A DNA stretch of 33,153 bases from Candidatus Sulfotelmatobacter sp. (GTDB lineage Bacteria > Acidobacteriota > Terriglobia > Terriglobales > SbA1), in NCBI GenBank assembly GCA_030151135.1, contig JASLEQ010000198.1, forward strand, positions 1 through 33,153, written 5' to 3'. Position numbers and translations under genes: made by a program. Under the pieces are notes generated by a model. It worked only from the letters and a program-made list of their open reading frames with translations, had not been told where the DNA came from and made no database searches. This document shows, piece by piece, positions 22,114 to 31,197 of the stretch; position 1 is the first letter of the stretch; each line of letters begins with the position of its first letter.

Positions 22114-25029
22114 CTAGACTTCCGCCCGCCACGGCAGCCGTGGAAACTCCAGGGCCTCGCGAATCCCGTTGCTGATATACCTCGATGCCTCGCACCCGAC
22201 GTATTCTCCCAGCGCCCGGTAGCTTTCGAACTGGCACTCGTTGAACCATTGGTCCGCGGTTGTCTGATGCGGGAAGGTACGGTTCTGATCGTAATAGCGC
22301 CACACATCGTCCGGCAGCTTTCGATCGCACGGATCCTTCGGCGCGGCGCCTCTCATCGGCATACTCGACTTGATCAGAATCAATGTTCCTACATCTTCCC
22401 GGTTCGACGGATCGTAATAGATTTTTCCAACTGCAAAATTCTTCGGACATTCCCTAGATCCGTTTGCCGGACGGATCGAAGCAAAATCAATTTCAATCCT
22501 GGCCCCGAAGTCCGTGCGCGCCTTTTCGATCAGGCTCAACAGATCGCTGAACTCGTACGCCCCATCCGCGTCACCATCGCCGGCTACAATCAGCCGGCAG
22601 CGCCTCCGAATCAGTTCATACACCGCGAGGTTCTCGAAGTGACCGCCATCCGACAAATAGACGTAATTTTTCTTCTGATCGCTTTGCGCGAAGAGCTCGG
22701 AAAACAAATACCCAAATCCCAGTGCCGGACCGGTGGTCGCCCACTTCTTTTCGTTGCGTGGATTGCCCATCCACCATCCCAGCCGCACATCGAATAGCGC
22801 CATGAAGAATGCCGTTGCCGGGCTGGTGTGATATCCCATGTTCGGGCTCGCCGCCGCGCCTGAGATCGCCATTGCCGTCCCCAACGTGATGCCACAATCG
22901 CAAGCCAGCTTTCCAAATCCTGCTTTGCTCCGTCCCTGTTCCGTCCGGCAATAGCTCGGCTCAAATCCATCGCAGCGGCTGAATCGCAGCTCGTGCTCTC
23001 CTGGACCCGCAAGTTCGTATCCGCAATACAGCGGAGTGAACGCGAACGATTTCGCGCGGCGCGTCGCGTACCCGAGTTCTTCTCCTCCTGTGATGTTTAA
23101 CGCGGCATTCAGAATTGGATATGGGCCCGGATACTCAGCGTCGAGCGAGCACAAAGCCATATCGTCGTTCGGATCGAATCCGGTGAATGGCTCGGGTTCG
23201 CGTTCCGGGTTCGAAGCTCCCAGGTAACACCGCACCAGCCGGTTTCGGTAGAAGTGATGCAGCGAGAAATCGTTTACGTCCACTCGCCATGACAGCAGGA
23301 AACCTGCCGCGAAAAATATGATCGCGATCAGCAGTAACTCCCGCGAGGGCTGCGCCGCCAATACGCTCCAATACGTGTTTTGCAATGTTGGCCAACTCTG
23401 GCCATTCTTGAAGAGCCACACCGTCGCCGCGTCGCCAAAATCGAAGAACAATCCGGTCGCGATCTGGACGACAGTGCTCACAATCAGAATCAGCCCGAGC
23501 ATAAATACGTAAGGCGCAACTTTCGCCAGTGCATTCAATACCTGAGGCGTGGCTACCGCGTTCTTTATTTTCGCTCCCAGTCCGCTCTCGTCCGTGGTTT
23601 CCTGTTCCACTGCCTTCTTCACATTCGGATCGTTCAGTTTCCCGCTGGTCTTCGGACTGTCTGCCGCTCTCAAGCCGAGAAAGTTGTGGAGCATCCACAG
23701 AACCACCACGATGATTGATTTCTTCTGCAGCCAGAACAAAACCCAGCGCACCCCAAGCGGCGCGAAAACCGTAGTCGTAGCCAGCAGCAGCCACCCGATC
23801 GTCAGCAGGCCCAGGTAACCACCCAGCCGCGCCCACCACTCGCGCACCACATCCATCGATCCGCGTCCCACCAAACCAATGTGCAGCGTTCCCACCAGCA
23901 GCATGATGCACATCAGTACGCCGCTCCCGAATACCAGTACGACCCAGTCCGTACTCGTCCATCTTCCCGGCAGGTTCCGCAACAGAAGCATGTATGCCTT
24001 AAACAGGCTTCCTCCGGCCGCTCCCGCCACCGGAGAGAAAATCACCAGCGCCTTCAATGAAATCTTCTGCGGCACCGGCTTGCCTTTGCGCAGGTGCCGT
24101 TTTCGTCGGAGCTGTCCCAGAATTGCCACAAATCCCCACACGATCAGGTAAAACAGCAGCCCTCCCGCTGCCCAGTACGCCAGGGATACTTCTCCGTAAT
24201 CCGTCCTTTCCCATAGTCCCGCATTCAACAGCACGCACGCCACCACGAACGGCAGCATCACGGTGATCGTTACCTTGGTTCTCTGGAACCACGTCTGCAG
24301 GATTTCTCGCTCTGACGATTCGGCCACTACATTGATCGCCATCGATATGGAGCCCAGGCCCAGTACAATCGCTCCCGCCCAAAGCATCCTGTTGCCGTTC
24401 CCGTAAGTATTCCGGATCAGCTTCAGCAGGATGCTCTGACATAGAACCAGCAGCGATACGAAGATCGCTCCGAAGATGGTCTGGTTCAGGATCGAATTCC
24501 GCAGCCACGTGCCCAGCATGGCCCACGTATCCCCGGAGATAAGGCCGGTGCGCGGCGTCAGATAATTGCTGTAAAGACGCAGCCAGTGCAGCACCGTTGG
24601 TTCGCTCCGATGCTCCGGTTCGAAGCGCGCTGGCCTCAAGACTTTCTCAACGTCAGAAAATCGCTTGTTCGCCCAAAGATCTTTTGAGGCATCGGTGTAA
24701 CGCTTCGTGAAGGCTGTGAGCCACGACCCGACGTAGCCTCCGCCCGAAACGGTCGAGAGATAGTCGAACTTGCTGAGCAATCCCTTCTGCGCCAGTGCCT
24801 GCAGCAAACCAAGATTGAACGTCGCGCTCCGTATCCCTCCGCCCGAAAACGCCAGCCCAATCAGATTGTCCTCCTGCGCCGGCTGCTTCACATCGCGCTT
24901 TACCCGCGACTTATTCAACCGCTCGCGTTCGCGTTTCAGGACCTCCTCAAACTTGACAGGAGAATCAATCGCGGAATGTCTCGATTTCTTGTGCGCAGCC
25001 TTGTTGTTCGCTTCCTGGGAAGAAGCCAT
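22114..25029 (-). CDS. Patatin-like phospholipase with a large membrane domain inserted in the catalytic fold
   Basis: Predicted lipid acyl hydrolase of 971 residues. The oxyanion loop SGGGIR is at 62-67. The nucleophile Ser95 is in STVSGGGYVG. The dyad Asp794 is in YLSDGGHFENLAVYEL. Between them, roughly residues 180-585 hold nine or ten hydrophobic segments, so the patatin fold is split by a polytopic membrane domain. The motif DVNDFSLHHFYRNRLVRCYL closes that region and looks conserved in this kind of protein. The charged N-terminus (1-55) has many Lys and Arg. GAGGT precedes the ATG at 25029; the open frame continues to 25206 without support. Role unknown: lipid remodelling or defence are possible. 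Confidence 0.88.
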   Translation of the reverse strand: MASSQEANNKAAHKKSRHSAIDSPVKFEEVLKRERERLNKSRVKRDVKQPAQEDNLIGLAFSGGGIRSATFNLGLLQALAQKGLLSKFDYLSTVSGGGYVGSWLTAFTKRYTDASKDLWANKRFSDVEKVLRPARFEPEHRSEPTVLHWLRLYSNYLTPRTGLISGDTWAMLGTWLRNSILNQTIFGAIFVSLLVLCQSILLKLIRNTYGNGNRMLWAGAIVLGLGSISMAINVVAESSEREILQTWFQRTKVTITVMLPFVVACVLLNAGLWERTDYGEVSLAYWAAGGLLFYLIVWGFVAILGQLRRKRHLRKGKPVPQKISLKALVIFSPVAGAAGGSLFKAYMLLLRNLPGRWTSTDWVVLVFGSGVLMCIMLLVGTLHIGLVGRGSMDVVREWWARLGGYLGLLTIGWLLLATTTVFAPLGVRWVLFWLQKKSIIVVVLWMLHNFLGLRAADSPKTSGKLNDPNVKKAVEQETTDESGLGAKIKNAVATPQVLNALAKVAPYVFMLGLILIVSTVVQIATGLFFDFGDAATVWLFKNGQSWPTLQNTYWSVLAAQPSRELLLIAIIFFAAGFLLSWRVDVNDFSLHHFYRNRLVRCYLGASNPEREPEPFTGFDPNDDMALCSLDAEYPGPYPILNAALNITGGEELGYATRRAKSFAFTPLYCGYELAGPGEHELRFSRCDGFEPSYCRTEQGRSKAGFGKLACDCGITLGTAMAISGAAASPNMGYHTSPATAFFMALFDVRLGWWMGNPRNEKKWATTGPALGFGYLFSELFAQSDQKKNYVYLSDGGHFENLAVYELIRRRCRLIVAGDGDADGAYEFSDLLSLIEKARTDFGARIEIDFASIRPANGSRECPKNFAVGKIYYDPSNREDVGTLILIKSSMPMRGAAPKDPCDRKLPDDVWRYYDQNRTFPHQTTADQWFNECQFESYRALGEYVGCEASRYISNGIREALEFPRLPWRAEV

Positions 25030-25539
25030 GACGACCTCGACACGAAAGAAATGCAAATCCCCTTGGCCGTCACACGGTAGCAAAGCCGTAGTGCTTACGC
25101 CAGAGGGACTTTGTTTTGTTCGGAAAGCGGAACGAACGGGGAGGTCAACGACGCAAACGACCGCGCAGCAAAACCTCGGTGGAACCGTCCGCGCGACGGG
25201 ATACATAACCCTCGGCCGATCCTGAGCGCGCCTCCGAGAGCTCGATAGGCTAGGTGTTTAGCTGTTAGCTGCGCTCAAGTTTTCCACAGCCAGACGTGTG
25301 ACATCTGCCCTTGCGCGCTGTTTCAAAAAGGTGGATCATCACGCAGCGCGAGTAGTAGAAATTCGAGAGGCAGGACAATGTGGGATAAGCTAAGTCTTTG
25401 CGGCTCAAGATTTTGCCCGTAAGTGATTGAGCGCCATAGATTACTTCGCAATTTCACCGCAAAGTGATGATTCCAATAGACCGAGGGGGAGGGGGGATAC
25501 CTCGGAAACCTTGGCATTCCCAAAACGGAACTGCAAAAA
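25030..25539. other. Intergenic region, 510 nt, upstream of the patatin gene
   Basis: I see no gene. A polypurine tract GAGGGGGAGGGGGGAT (25484-25498 region) sits inside a weak dyad CCGAGG (25481-25486) / CCTCGG (25500-25505). A 66-codon minus-strand frame here lacks a ribosome-binding site and shows no domain. The patatin promoter probably lies in this stretch, but I cannot place it. Confidence 0.4.
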
Positions 25540-26166
25540 TTATCTTCCGTCTAAATGAATATCTCCTACTCCCACATGCGCTCGTAGTTCGTACTTTCCC
25601 TCGCCGCGATACTTGAGCGTCTTGCCCAGCCAACCGCTGGTCTCGCCGTAATCGCCTCCATGCACATCGCCGATTCCCGTGTCGGCGCGCAGCAGATGAT
25701 ATCCCGAGCGCTCCGTTGCCACCCGAAGATCGCCCACTCCCAGATTCAGGTCCTTATCTCCTTCGACATTGTCTACAGTCATATCGCCGACTTTCTGGCG
25801 CACGTCAAGGTTCGTATTCTGCGGTACTTCCAGTTCCACGTCGAAGTTTGTATTTCCGCTGAATGGAGCGTGGAAATCGATGGTCGCATCGTTGCCTTTG
25901 ATCTCGAAGTCCACGCGCGCCTCTTTGACATTCTTCTCCCGGTGCGATTTCACCGTGTATTCGAGCTTGATCTTATTCGAATCTCCCTTTCGTATATGGA
26001 CATCTCCGACCGGGCAGTGAACGTGCAATTGCCCGCCAGAAACGAAGTCCCTCGAATCGGAGTGAGTTTCCTCGTAAGCCCAGTCATCGGCTGAGCAAAA
26101 GGGGACAACAAGGAGACACAACAGCAGAAGAGTGTAGGTGAAACGGACCGTTGTCCGCTGAGACAT
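25540..26166 (-). CDS. Exported DUF4097-like beta-repeat protein
   Basis: The 208-residue protein has a signal peptide (FTYTLLLLCLLVVPFCSA) and then repeated short strands of the type GDVHIRKGDSNKI, GDMTVDNVEGD, GDLRV and GDVHGGDYG, a right-handed beta-repeat pattern like the putative adhesin family DUF4097. There are no catalytic motifs. A role in the cell envelope is likely; the partner is unknown. GAGG lies 6 nt before the ATG at 26166. It follows marC by 64 nt on the same strand, so it may belong to the M28-marC operon. Confidence 0.82.
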   Translation of the reverse strand: MSQRTTVRFTYTLLLLCLLVVPFCSADDWAYEETHSDSRDFVSGGQLHVHCPVGDVHIRKGDSNKIKLEYTVKSHREKNVKEARVDFEIKGNDATIDFHAPFSGNTNFDVELEVPQNTNLDVRQKVGDMTVDNVEGDKDLNLGVGDLRVATERSGYHLLRADTGIGDVHGGDYGETSGWLGKTLKYRGEGKYELRAHVGVGDIHLDGR

Positions 26167-26230
26167 GGACCACCTCGCAGGCGCACCAGCGCCACAGGAT
26201 GATACGCAAGGAACGGCTCAGCAGTTCCGT

Positions 26231-26878
26231 TTAGCTTTTGAAGTCAGCCACGCCGTTCCATACCAGTTGGACGGCGATGGCGAGAATCAGGAAGCCGAAG
26301 ATGCGGTTGATTGCGCCCACGGCGCTTGGACCAAGCCGCCGAACCAGCGGACCTCCCATGCAGAAGAACAGCACCACGCTCAACGCTACGGCAGCAATGC
26401 CGATGACCATTCCGATATAGGCCGCGCCATTGTCCACATGAGCGGCCAGAGCCATCACGACTCCGATCGCCCCTGGACCCGACATCAACGGCATCGCCAG
26501 CGGAGTGAGCGAGATGTCCTCTTTGTCTTCCGCCTCGTGGCTTTCGGCGGGAGTGATTCGCGAGGTAGAAGTCACCATTCCCCAAGCCGTATTGGCAACG
26601 ATCAGGCCGCCGGCAATCTTCAGCACGGGAAGCGAGATGCCAAAGAAGTAGAGCACGAAGCGGCCAAAGAACAGGAACGTCACCAGAATGACGAACACCC
26701 ACAGTCCGGTCTTATACGCCGTGCGATGACGATCGCGCGCGGCCCAGTTCGAGGTCATCGCGAAGAAGATAGGAACGCCGCCAAAAGGGTCGACGATCGG
26801 GAACAGCGCAAGAAACGTCGCAGCCGCCGATGATGGCAGCGTTCGCAGGATTTGTCCCAGCACATGAGCGGAGTGCAT
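26231..26878 (-). CDS. MarC-family integral membrane protein
   Basis: The 215-residue protein contains six predicted membrane segments of the MarC/UPF0056 family, including ALFPIVDPFGGVPIF near the start, LKIAGGLIVANTAWGM and the central PLAMPLMSGPGAIGVVMAL. A cytosolic loop, acidic and Ser/Glu rich (SRITPAESHEAEDKED), lies between segments 3 and 4. The function of MarC proteins is unresolved; the early link with multiple antibiotic resistance in E. coli did not hold up. It begins 3 nt after the M28 peptidase stop, indicating one transcript. Confidence 0.93.
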   Translation of the reverse strand: MHSAHVLGQILRTLPSSAAATFLALFPIVDPFGGVPIFFAMTSNWAARDRHRTAYKTGLWVFVILVTFLFFGRFVLYFFGISLPVLKIAGGLIVANTAWGMVTSTSRITPAESHEAEDKEDISLTPLAMPLMSGPGAIGVVMALAAHVDNGAAYIGMVIGIAAVALSVVLFFCMGGPLVRRLGPSAVGAINRIFGFLILAIAVQLVWNGVADFKS

Positions 26879-26881
26879 AGG

Positions 26882-29056
26882 CTATTTGTAGCTCTCGAGG
26901 GTCTTCGCCGCTCGCTCTAGCGCAGCGGTCAGTATCGCGAGTTGCTGTCGGGCGCGGTCGCTGTCGCCTTTGTCGAGCGCTTCGTTCACACCTGGAATCA
27001 CCACTGCTGCGTAGCCCGTGTATTCGCCCGGAGCGTAGATCGCATGCCGAAAAAAAGGTCGATGCGGAAGGCCCTGTGGCACGAGCAGAGCGCGTTCGGC
27101 ATTCAACAGTGCCTGGTTCAGGCGAGCGGGATCTGACGAAAGGTTTTTCTGCTTCCCCAGAATTTTTGCGCCGGCAGATTCAAAACGATGCGCCGCTGAG
27201 TTAACGGCCGCGAAGTCCAGCGCATGTACCCCGAACTTCTCTTCGGCCCGTTTCTGCGCTGCCTCAAGATAAGCAACGACTTCCTTTCCATATTCTTCGT
27301 AATCGTAGGGCAGAACGTCCACATCGGCCATACGCAGGGTTTCGAGACCAAGCACACGCGCCATTTCCTGTTCGTACAGGAAATCCGGATCGCCAAACTT
27401 CTTGAACCAATTGAAATTGTCGAACACGGAGTGATACACACCGTACGGCCCGCTCGAACTCACGTCAGTAGATGGAACTCCAAGATGCTGCAGGAACGCA
27501 GTATAGTCCGATCCGCTGCCTAAATCGCCGACAGGAACGTCGCTCTTCACCTGCGCCGCTGGAGCCCGACGGCTGTCTCCAATTTCCGTGGGCGATTGCG
27601 TCGACAGAGCGTTCTCAGGTTGGGCAGCTTTCTGCCACTGTTCGTAAACCGTGCCGCCTTTCGGACTTGGCACAGCCTTGGTGACGTCCCGTAGATATTG
27701 CTTCAGCGAAGGAACCGACGAGCCGCCAAACTTGGGTCCGGAGACGGCAACGTCGACGTTGAAGTATGCGGGAGAATTACGCAGCTCGGTCTCGTGCTGC
27801 TCGACCCATTCCGTGGATCCCATCAGGCCTTCCTCTTCGCCGTCCCAACTGGCGAAGATCAGCGAGCGCTTCGGCTTCCATCCCGACTTAAGAAGGTCGC
27901 CGACGCCATGCACTGCCTCAAGCATCGCGGCGGTTCCGCTGTTCGGATCCACGGCCCCATAGACCCATGCATCGCGATGGTTTCCTGTTACAACCCACTC
28001 ATCTGGCAGTTCGCTGCCTCTTACACGCCCGACTACATCCCACAGGGTACGGAATTGATAGTCCTGCTTCAGATGCATCTTCACCTTCGAGGGACCGGGA
28101 CCGACGTGGTAAGTGAAGGGAAGAGAACCTTGCCACTCGCGCGGTGAATCCGGACCGCCGAGATGCTGCAGAATCGGCCATGCATCCTGGTACGAGAGCG
28201 GCGTGACCGGAATTTTCGGCATTTGCGCCGATTGCTCCGGAGAGATCCGCTGCGAGTCAGGCAGCGATGGAGTGGATGCCACTCCCGGAGTCGTTGGATC
28301 GCCTGGGAATTCAAACATGAATCCCGTCGACCCGCGCTGCACACCTGTATCCGGATGCCATGGCCCCTCCGGATATTTATCGCCGCGCCGCCAGCCATCA
28401 TCCGCAGGGTCGGAGTAGATGATCACCGCAGCTGCGCCGTGTTCCTGCGCGTCGAAAACTTTTACACCGCGAAAGTTTTGTCCGTAGCGGACGAGAACGA
28501 TCTTGCCTTTCACGTCGATGCCAAGCTTCGCCAGCTTCTCGAAATCTTCCGGAGTTCCGTAATTCGCGTAAACGACCTCGGCCTCGACATCGCCCGATGG
28601 AGACATCCCGTTGAACGGCATCACTACGCGGGGATCGTCCTGATAAGGATCGTTGCTCACATGTTCGCGCGTTGGGCCGTGCATGGTGACACCAGCGGGC
28701 GCGATCAGATCCACGCTGATTTCCGCTGGATAGTTGATCCAGACTTTGTATTCGACGATCTCGGTGTCGAGGCCGGCATCGCGGAACTTGCCGGCCACGT
28801 AGTCGGCGGTGGCCTTATCTTCCGCCGTCCCGGCCATGTGCGGAGCTTGCGTGAGGATGCGCATGTGCTCTTCCGCGAGCTTGGCATCAGGAACGGCGAG
28901 GAACTGCTTTTCGATGTTGGATTCAACCGTGGAGTTACGGAAACCAAAAATCGTGTTTACGTCAGGAGAAGCCTTGTCCGTGGGTGATGATGGAAATACC
29001 GAAGGCGAGATCGCGAGAACAAGGAGCAGGGATGATACGAATCGCATTGGGATCAT
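26882..29056 (-). CDS. Exported M28-family peptidase, glutamate carboxypeptidase II (NAALADase)-like
   Basis: Zn-dependent exopeptidase of 724 residues. The signal peptide is RFVSSLLLVLAISPSVF. The layout is that of human glutamate carboxypeptidase II: a protease-associated domain (about 110-330), a M28 peptidase domain and a C-terminal TFR-type dimerisation domain. The zinc ligands are conserved: His360 and Asp370 (GNHRDAWVYGAVDPNSG), the Glu pair in WDGEEEGLMGSTEW, Asp in AYFNVDVAV, and His in GVYHSVFDNF. Expected to remove C-terminal Glu or similar residues from peptides in the periplasm or outside. ATG codons at 29056 and 29047 are both possible; neither has a good ribosome-binding site. 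marC follows after 3 nt. Confidence 0.93.
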   Translation of the reverse strand: MIPMRFVSSLLLVLAISPSVFPSSPTDKASPDVNTIFGFRNSTVESNIEKQFLAVPDAKLAEEHMRILTQAPHMAGTAEDKATADYVAGKFRDAGLDTEIVEYKVWINYPAEISVDLIAPAGVTMHGPTREHVSNDPYQDDPRVVMPFNGMSPSGDVEAEVVYANYGTPEDFEKLAKLGIDVKGKIVLVRYGQNFRGVKVFDAQEHGAAAVIIYSDPADDGWRRGDKYPEGPWHPDTGVQRGSTGFMFEFPGDPTTPGVASTPSLPDSQRISPEQSAQMPKIPVTPLSYQDAWPILQHLGGPDSPREWQGSLPFTYHVGPGPSKVKMHLKQDYQFRTLWDVVGRVRGSELPDEWVVTGNHRDAWVYGAVDPNSGTAAMLEAVHGVGDLLKSGWKPKRSLIFASWDGEEEGLMGSTEWVEQHETELRNSPAYFNVDVAVSGPKFGGSSVPSLKQYLRDVTKAVPSPKGGTVYEQWQKAAQPENALSTQSPTEIGDSRRAPAAQVKSDVPVGDLGSGSDYTAFLQHLGVPSTDVSSSGPYGVYHSVFDNFNWFKKFGDPDFLYEQEMARVLGLETLRMADVDVLPYDYEEYGKEVVAYLEAAQKRAEEKFGVHALDFAAVNSAAHRFESAGAKILGKQKNLSSDPARLNQALLNAERALLVPQGLPHRPFFRHAIYAPGEYTGYAAVVIPGVNEALDKGDSDRARQQLAILTAALERAAKTLESYK

Positions 29057-29133
29057 GGAAAGTTAGTAAGGTAGCACAAGCATCCTCAAGTGAGTTTCAG
29101 CTTCGGAAGAAATCTTCGCTCTGTGTTCGCCTT

Positions 29134-29171
29134 TCACCGATTTCACCTATGTCACCAATTGGTGATATACT
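29134..29171 (+). promoter_or_regulatory. Promoter and operator of the VapBC-type module
   Basis: A perfect 14-bp palindrome TCACCAATTGGTGA (29152-29165) is preceded by two more TCACC copies at 29134 and 29143, spaced 9 bp apart. Immediately downstream is TATACT (29166-29171), a -10-like box 7 nt before the ATG at 29179. Binding of the antitoxin here would block transcription. The start site would be almost at the start codon, so the mRNA may be leaderless. Confidence 0.65.
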
Positions 29172-29178
29172 GGGTTTT

Positions 29179-29421
29179 ATGAAGCGTGCAACTGTGACAA
29201 TTCCGGATGACCTGGCTGAGGCGGTCGAGCAATACACTCGCGCACAGGAGGCTGCGCCGGCGCTGACTGCCATCGTGCAAGCGGCGTTGCGCGACTATTT
29301 GCGCGAGCGGGGCTTCCTTCGAGAGTATCGTTCCCTGAAAATCACTCCCGCGCCACGAGGCACTGGTCGTAGCGACGTCAGCGTGAATCACGACCGTTAC
29401 TTTGCCGAAGGGGAAAAATGA
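29179..29421 (+). CDS. Ribbon-helix-helix antitoxin (VapB-like)
   Basis: The 80-residue protein has an N-terminal ribbon-helix-helix DNA-binding domain (MKRATVTIPDDLAEAVEQYT) and a second helix ALTAIVQAALRDYLRERG. The C-terminus (about 55-80), basic then acidic, is the likely toxin-binding tail. These proteins neutralise a PIN-domain toxin and repress their own operon. A TCACC-repeat palindrome lies just upstream. I chose the ATG at 29179 because it gives a normal RHH start; the frame is open far upstream without a plausible start. It overlaps the toxin gene by 4 nt (ATGA). Confidence 0.85.
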   Translation: MKRATVTIPDDLAEAVEQYTRAQEAAPALTAIVQAALRDYLRERGFLREYRSLKITPAPRGTGRSDVSVNHDRYFAEGEK

Positions 29422-29816
29422 GAGAAGCGGTGCTGGCGGATACCGGCCCGTTATACGCTGCGACTGATCCTTCCGATGTACACCACCGCCGTGCCTTAAG
29501 CGAGTTGCAACGCCTGACGCGTAATCGGCACGAGGTGTTGGTTTCGTCTCCGACATTGCTTGAGGCATATTCTCTGGTGCGTCGGCGGTTCGACCCGAAG
29601 ATCGCGTTCGGATGGCTTGCTGAGATCGGCGAAGCGACGCTTGTCATTCCCAAACCGGAAGATTATCGACAGGCAATGGCCAAGGTCCAAACCTATGTCG
29701 ATCAACCGATCACGTTGTTTGACGCTACTCTGGCGGTTCTGGCGCTTCGCATGGGACTTGAGGTGTGGACCTATGATCATCACTTCGACGTGATGAGGGT
29801 TCCGGTCTGGCGGTGA
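29418..29816 (+). CDS. PIN-domain ribonuclease toxin (VapC-like)
   Basis: The 132-residue protein is the toxin of the pair. The acidic residues of the PIN active site are present: Asp8 (VLADTGPL), Glu49 (TLLEAY), Asp102 (LFDATLAVLA) and Asp120 or Asp124 (TYDHHFD). VapC toxins cleave tRNA or rRNA and stop translation until the antitoxin binds. Start at 29418 overlaps the antitoxin stop, so translation is coupled. Length is normal. Target not predictable. It lies between the M28 peptidase and proA and faces proA convergently (127 nt between stops). Confidence 0.9.
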   Translation: MREAVLADTGPLYAATDPSDVHHRRALSELQRLTRNRHEVLVSSPTLLEAYSLVRRRFDPKIAFGWLAEIGEATLVIPKPEDYRQAMAKVQTYVDQPITLFDATLAVLALRMGLEVWTYDHHFDVMRVPVWR

Positions 29817-29943
29817 ATTCGTCTGAGGATTTGGATTAGCGACAACCTTCGCCTCACCCTGGTCAGTTACAAAACCGAGGCCGTCAATGAACCCGAAGAA
29901 AATCGAAAAAAGTAAACCTGGCCGGGACGCCTCCAGTAGCTGA

Positions 29944-31197
29944 CTACCGAACTTGCCCGCTTCCGATAATCTCGTATTTCGTCGAGGTCAGTTCCGGCAA
30001 TGCAAATGGCCCGCGGCAGTGGAGTTTCTGGGTGCTGATGCCCATCTCGGCACCGAATCCGAACTCGCCTCCATCGCTGAAGCGGGTGGAAGCGTTCCAA
30101 TAAACCGCTGCCGAATCTACGCCGCGAAGAAATTTGCGGGCGTTCGCTTCGTCCCTAGTCACGATGGAATCGGAATGTTTCGTCGAGTATTTGTTGATGT
30201 GAGCGATGGCCTCATCAACGTTCCCCACCACTGCAATCGCCATACACAGTCGAAGATATTCTTCATGCCACTCCTGCTCGGAAGCGAGTGAGACCGGAAG
30301 TGCTCCCGCCAGAGTGCGGGACTTGGCGTCGCCGCGCAACTCGACTCCGGTGTTGATCAGCTTCTTTGCGATGCGTGGAATATATTCCGCCGCAATGCTC
30401 TCGTGCACCAACAACTTCTCAGCCGCATTACAGACCGATGGACGCTGTGTTTTGGCGTTGATCACGATGCGATCAGACATGTCGAGATCGGCGGAAGCAT
30501 CGACGAAGATGTGGCAGTTACCCGCGCCGGTCTCGATCACTGGGACCGTCGAGTTCTCCGTGACGAAGTTGATCAATCCTGCGCCTCCACGCGGGATGAT
30601 GACATCGACCAATCCTCGCGCCTTAATCAGTTCGTGAACCGCGTCGCGGGTGGACGAGTCGAGCAGTTCGATGGCTCCTTCAGGAACTCCGGCAAGTGAC
30701 GACATGATCTCGACCAGACATGCGTTACTACGGGCTGCCTCTTTTCCGCCGCGCAGGACGATCGCATTTCCGGTTTTCAGCGCGAGCACGGCGGTATCGA
30801 CAGTCACATTCGGACGCGATTCGTAGATGATGCCGATAACTCCGAGCGGCACACGCACCTTGCGGATCTTCAGGCCATTGGCTTTGGTCCATTCTGCCAA
30901 GGTCTCGCCGATCGGATCAGGCAGCGCAGCGACTTCCCGCACGCCCTGAGTCATTTCCTGGATGCGCTCCGGAGTGAGCAAAAGGCGTTCTCGCATCGCT
31001 CCCTCCATGCCGGAGTTGGCGATATCGTCAGCGTTAGCGTTGAGGATCTGTCGTTCGCGCTTTTCCAAGGCGTCCGCCATCCCCAGCAGCAGCGCATTCT
31101 TCTGTTCTGTCGAGAGAAGCGCGAGCTTGGCCGCAGCCGCCCGAGCTCGTCGCAACTTCTCGCGGGTTGAGGATGAGAGGCTAGCGGCGGAATTCAT
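29944..31197 (-). CDS. proA: Gamma-glutamyl phosphate reductase
   Basis: Reduces gamma-glutamyl phosphate with NADPH to glutamate semialdehyde, the second step of proline synthesis. The 417-residue protein shows the Rossmann domain (VPLGVIGIIYESRPNVT, LRGGKEA), the catalytic Cys256 in QRPSVCNAAEKL, and the family C-terminus YWNASTRFSDGGEFGFGAEMGIST. Length is normal. It overlaps proB by 4 nt, a typical proBA operon in which the kinase and reductase form a channelling complex. Confidence 0.96.
   Translation of the reverse strand: MNSAASLSSSTREKLRRARAAAAKLALLSTEQKNALLLGMADALEKRERQILNANADDIANSGMEGAMRERLLLTPERIQEMTQGVREVAALPDPIGETLAEWTKANGLKIRKVRVPLGVIGIIYESRPNVTVDTAVLALKTGNAIVLRGGKEAARSNACLVEIMSSLAGVPEGAIELLDSSTRDAVHELIKARGLVDVIIPRGGAGLINFVTENSTVPVIETGAGNCHIFVDASADLDMSDRIVINAKTQRPSVCNAAEKLLVHESIAAEYIPRIAKKLINTGVELRGDAKSRTLAGALPVSLASEQEWHEEYLRLCMAIAVVGNVDEAIAHINKYSTKHSDSIVTRDEANARKFLRGVDSAAVYWNASTRFSDGGEFGFGAEMGISTQKLHCRGPFALPELTSTKYEIIGSGQVR

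Noticed and set aside
25029..25206. Longer N-terminus for the patatin starting at 25206
   Set aside because: The extra 59 residues have no conservation pattern and no ribosome-binding site, while the ATG at 25029 has GAGGT just upstream.
25323..25523. 66-codon minus-strand frame upstream of the patatin gene
   Set aside because: No ribosome-binding site, no domain and composition like the surrounding intergenic DNA.
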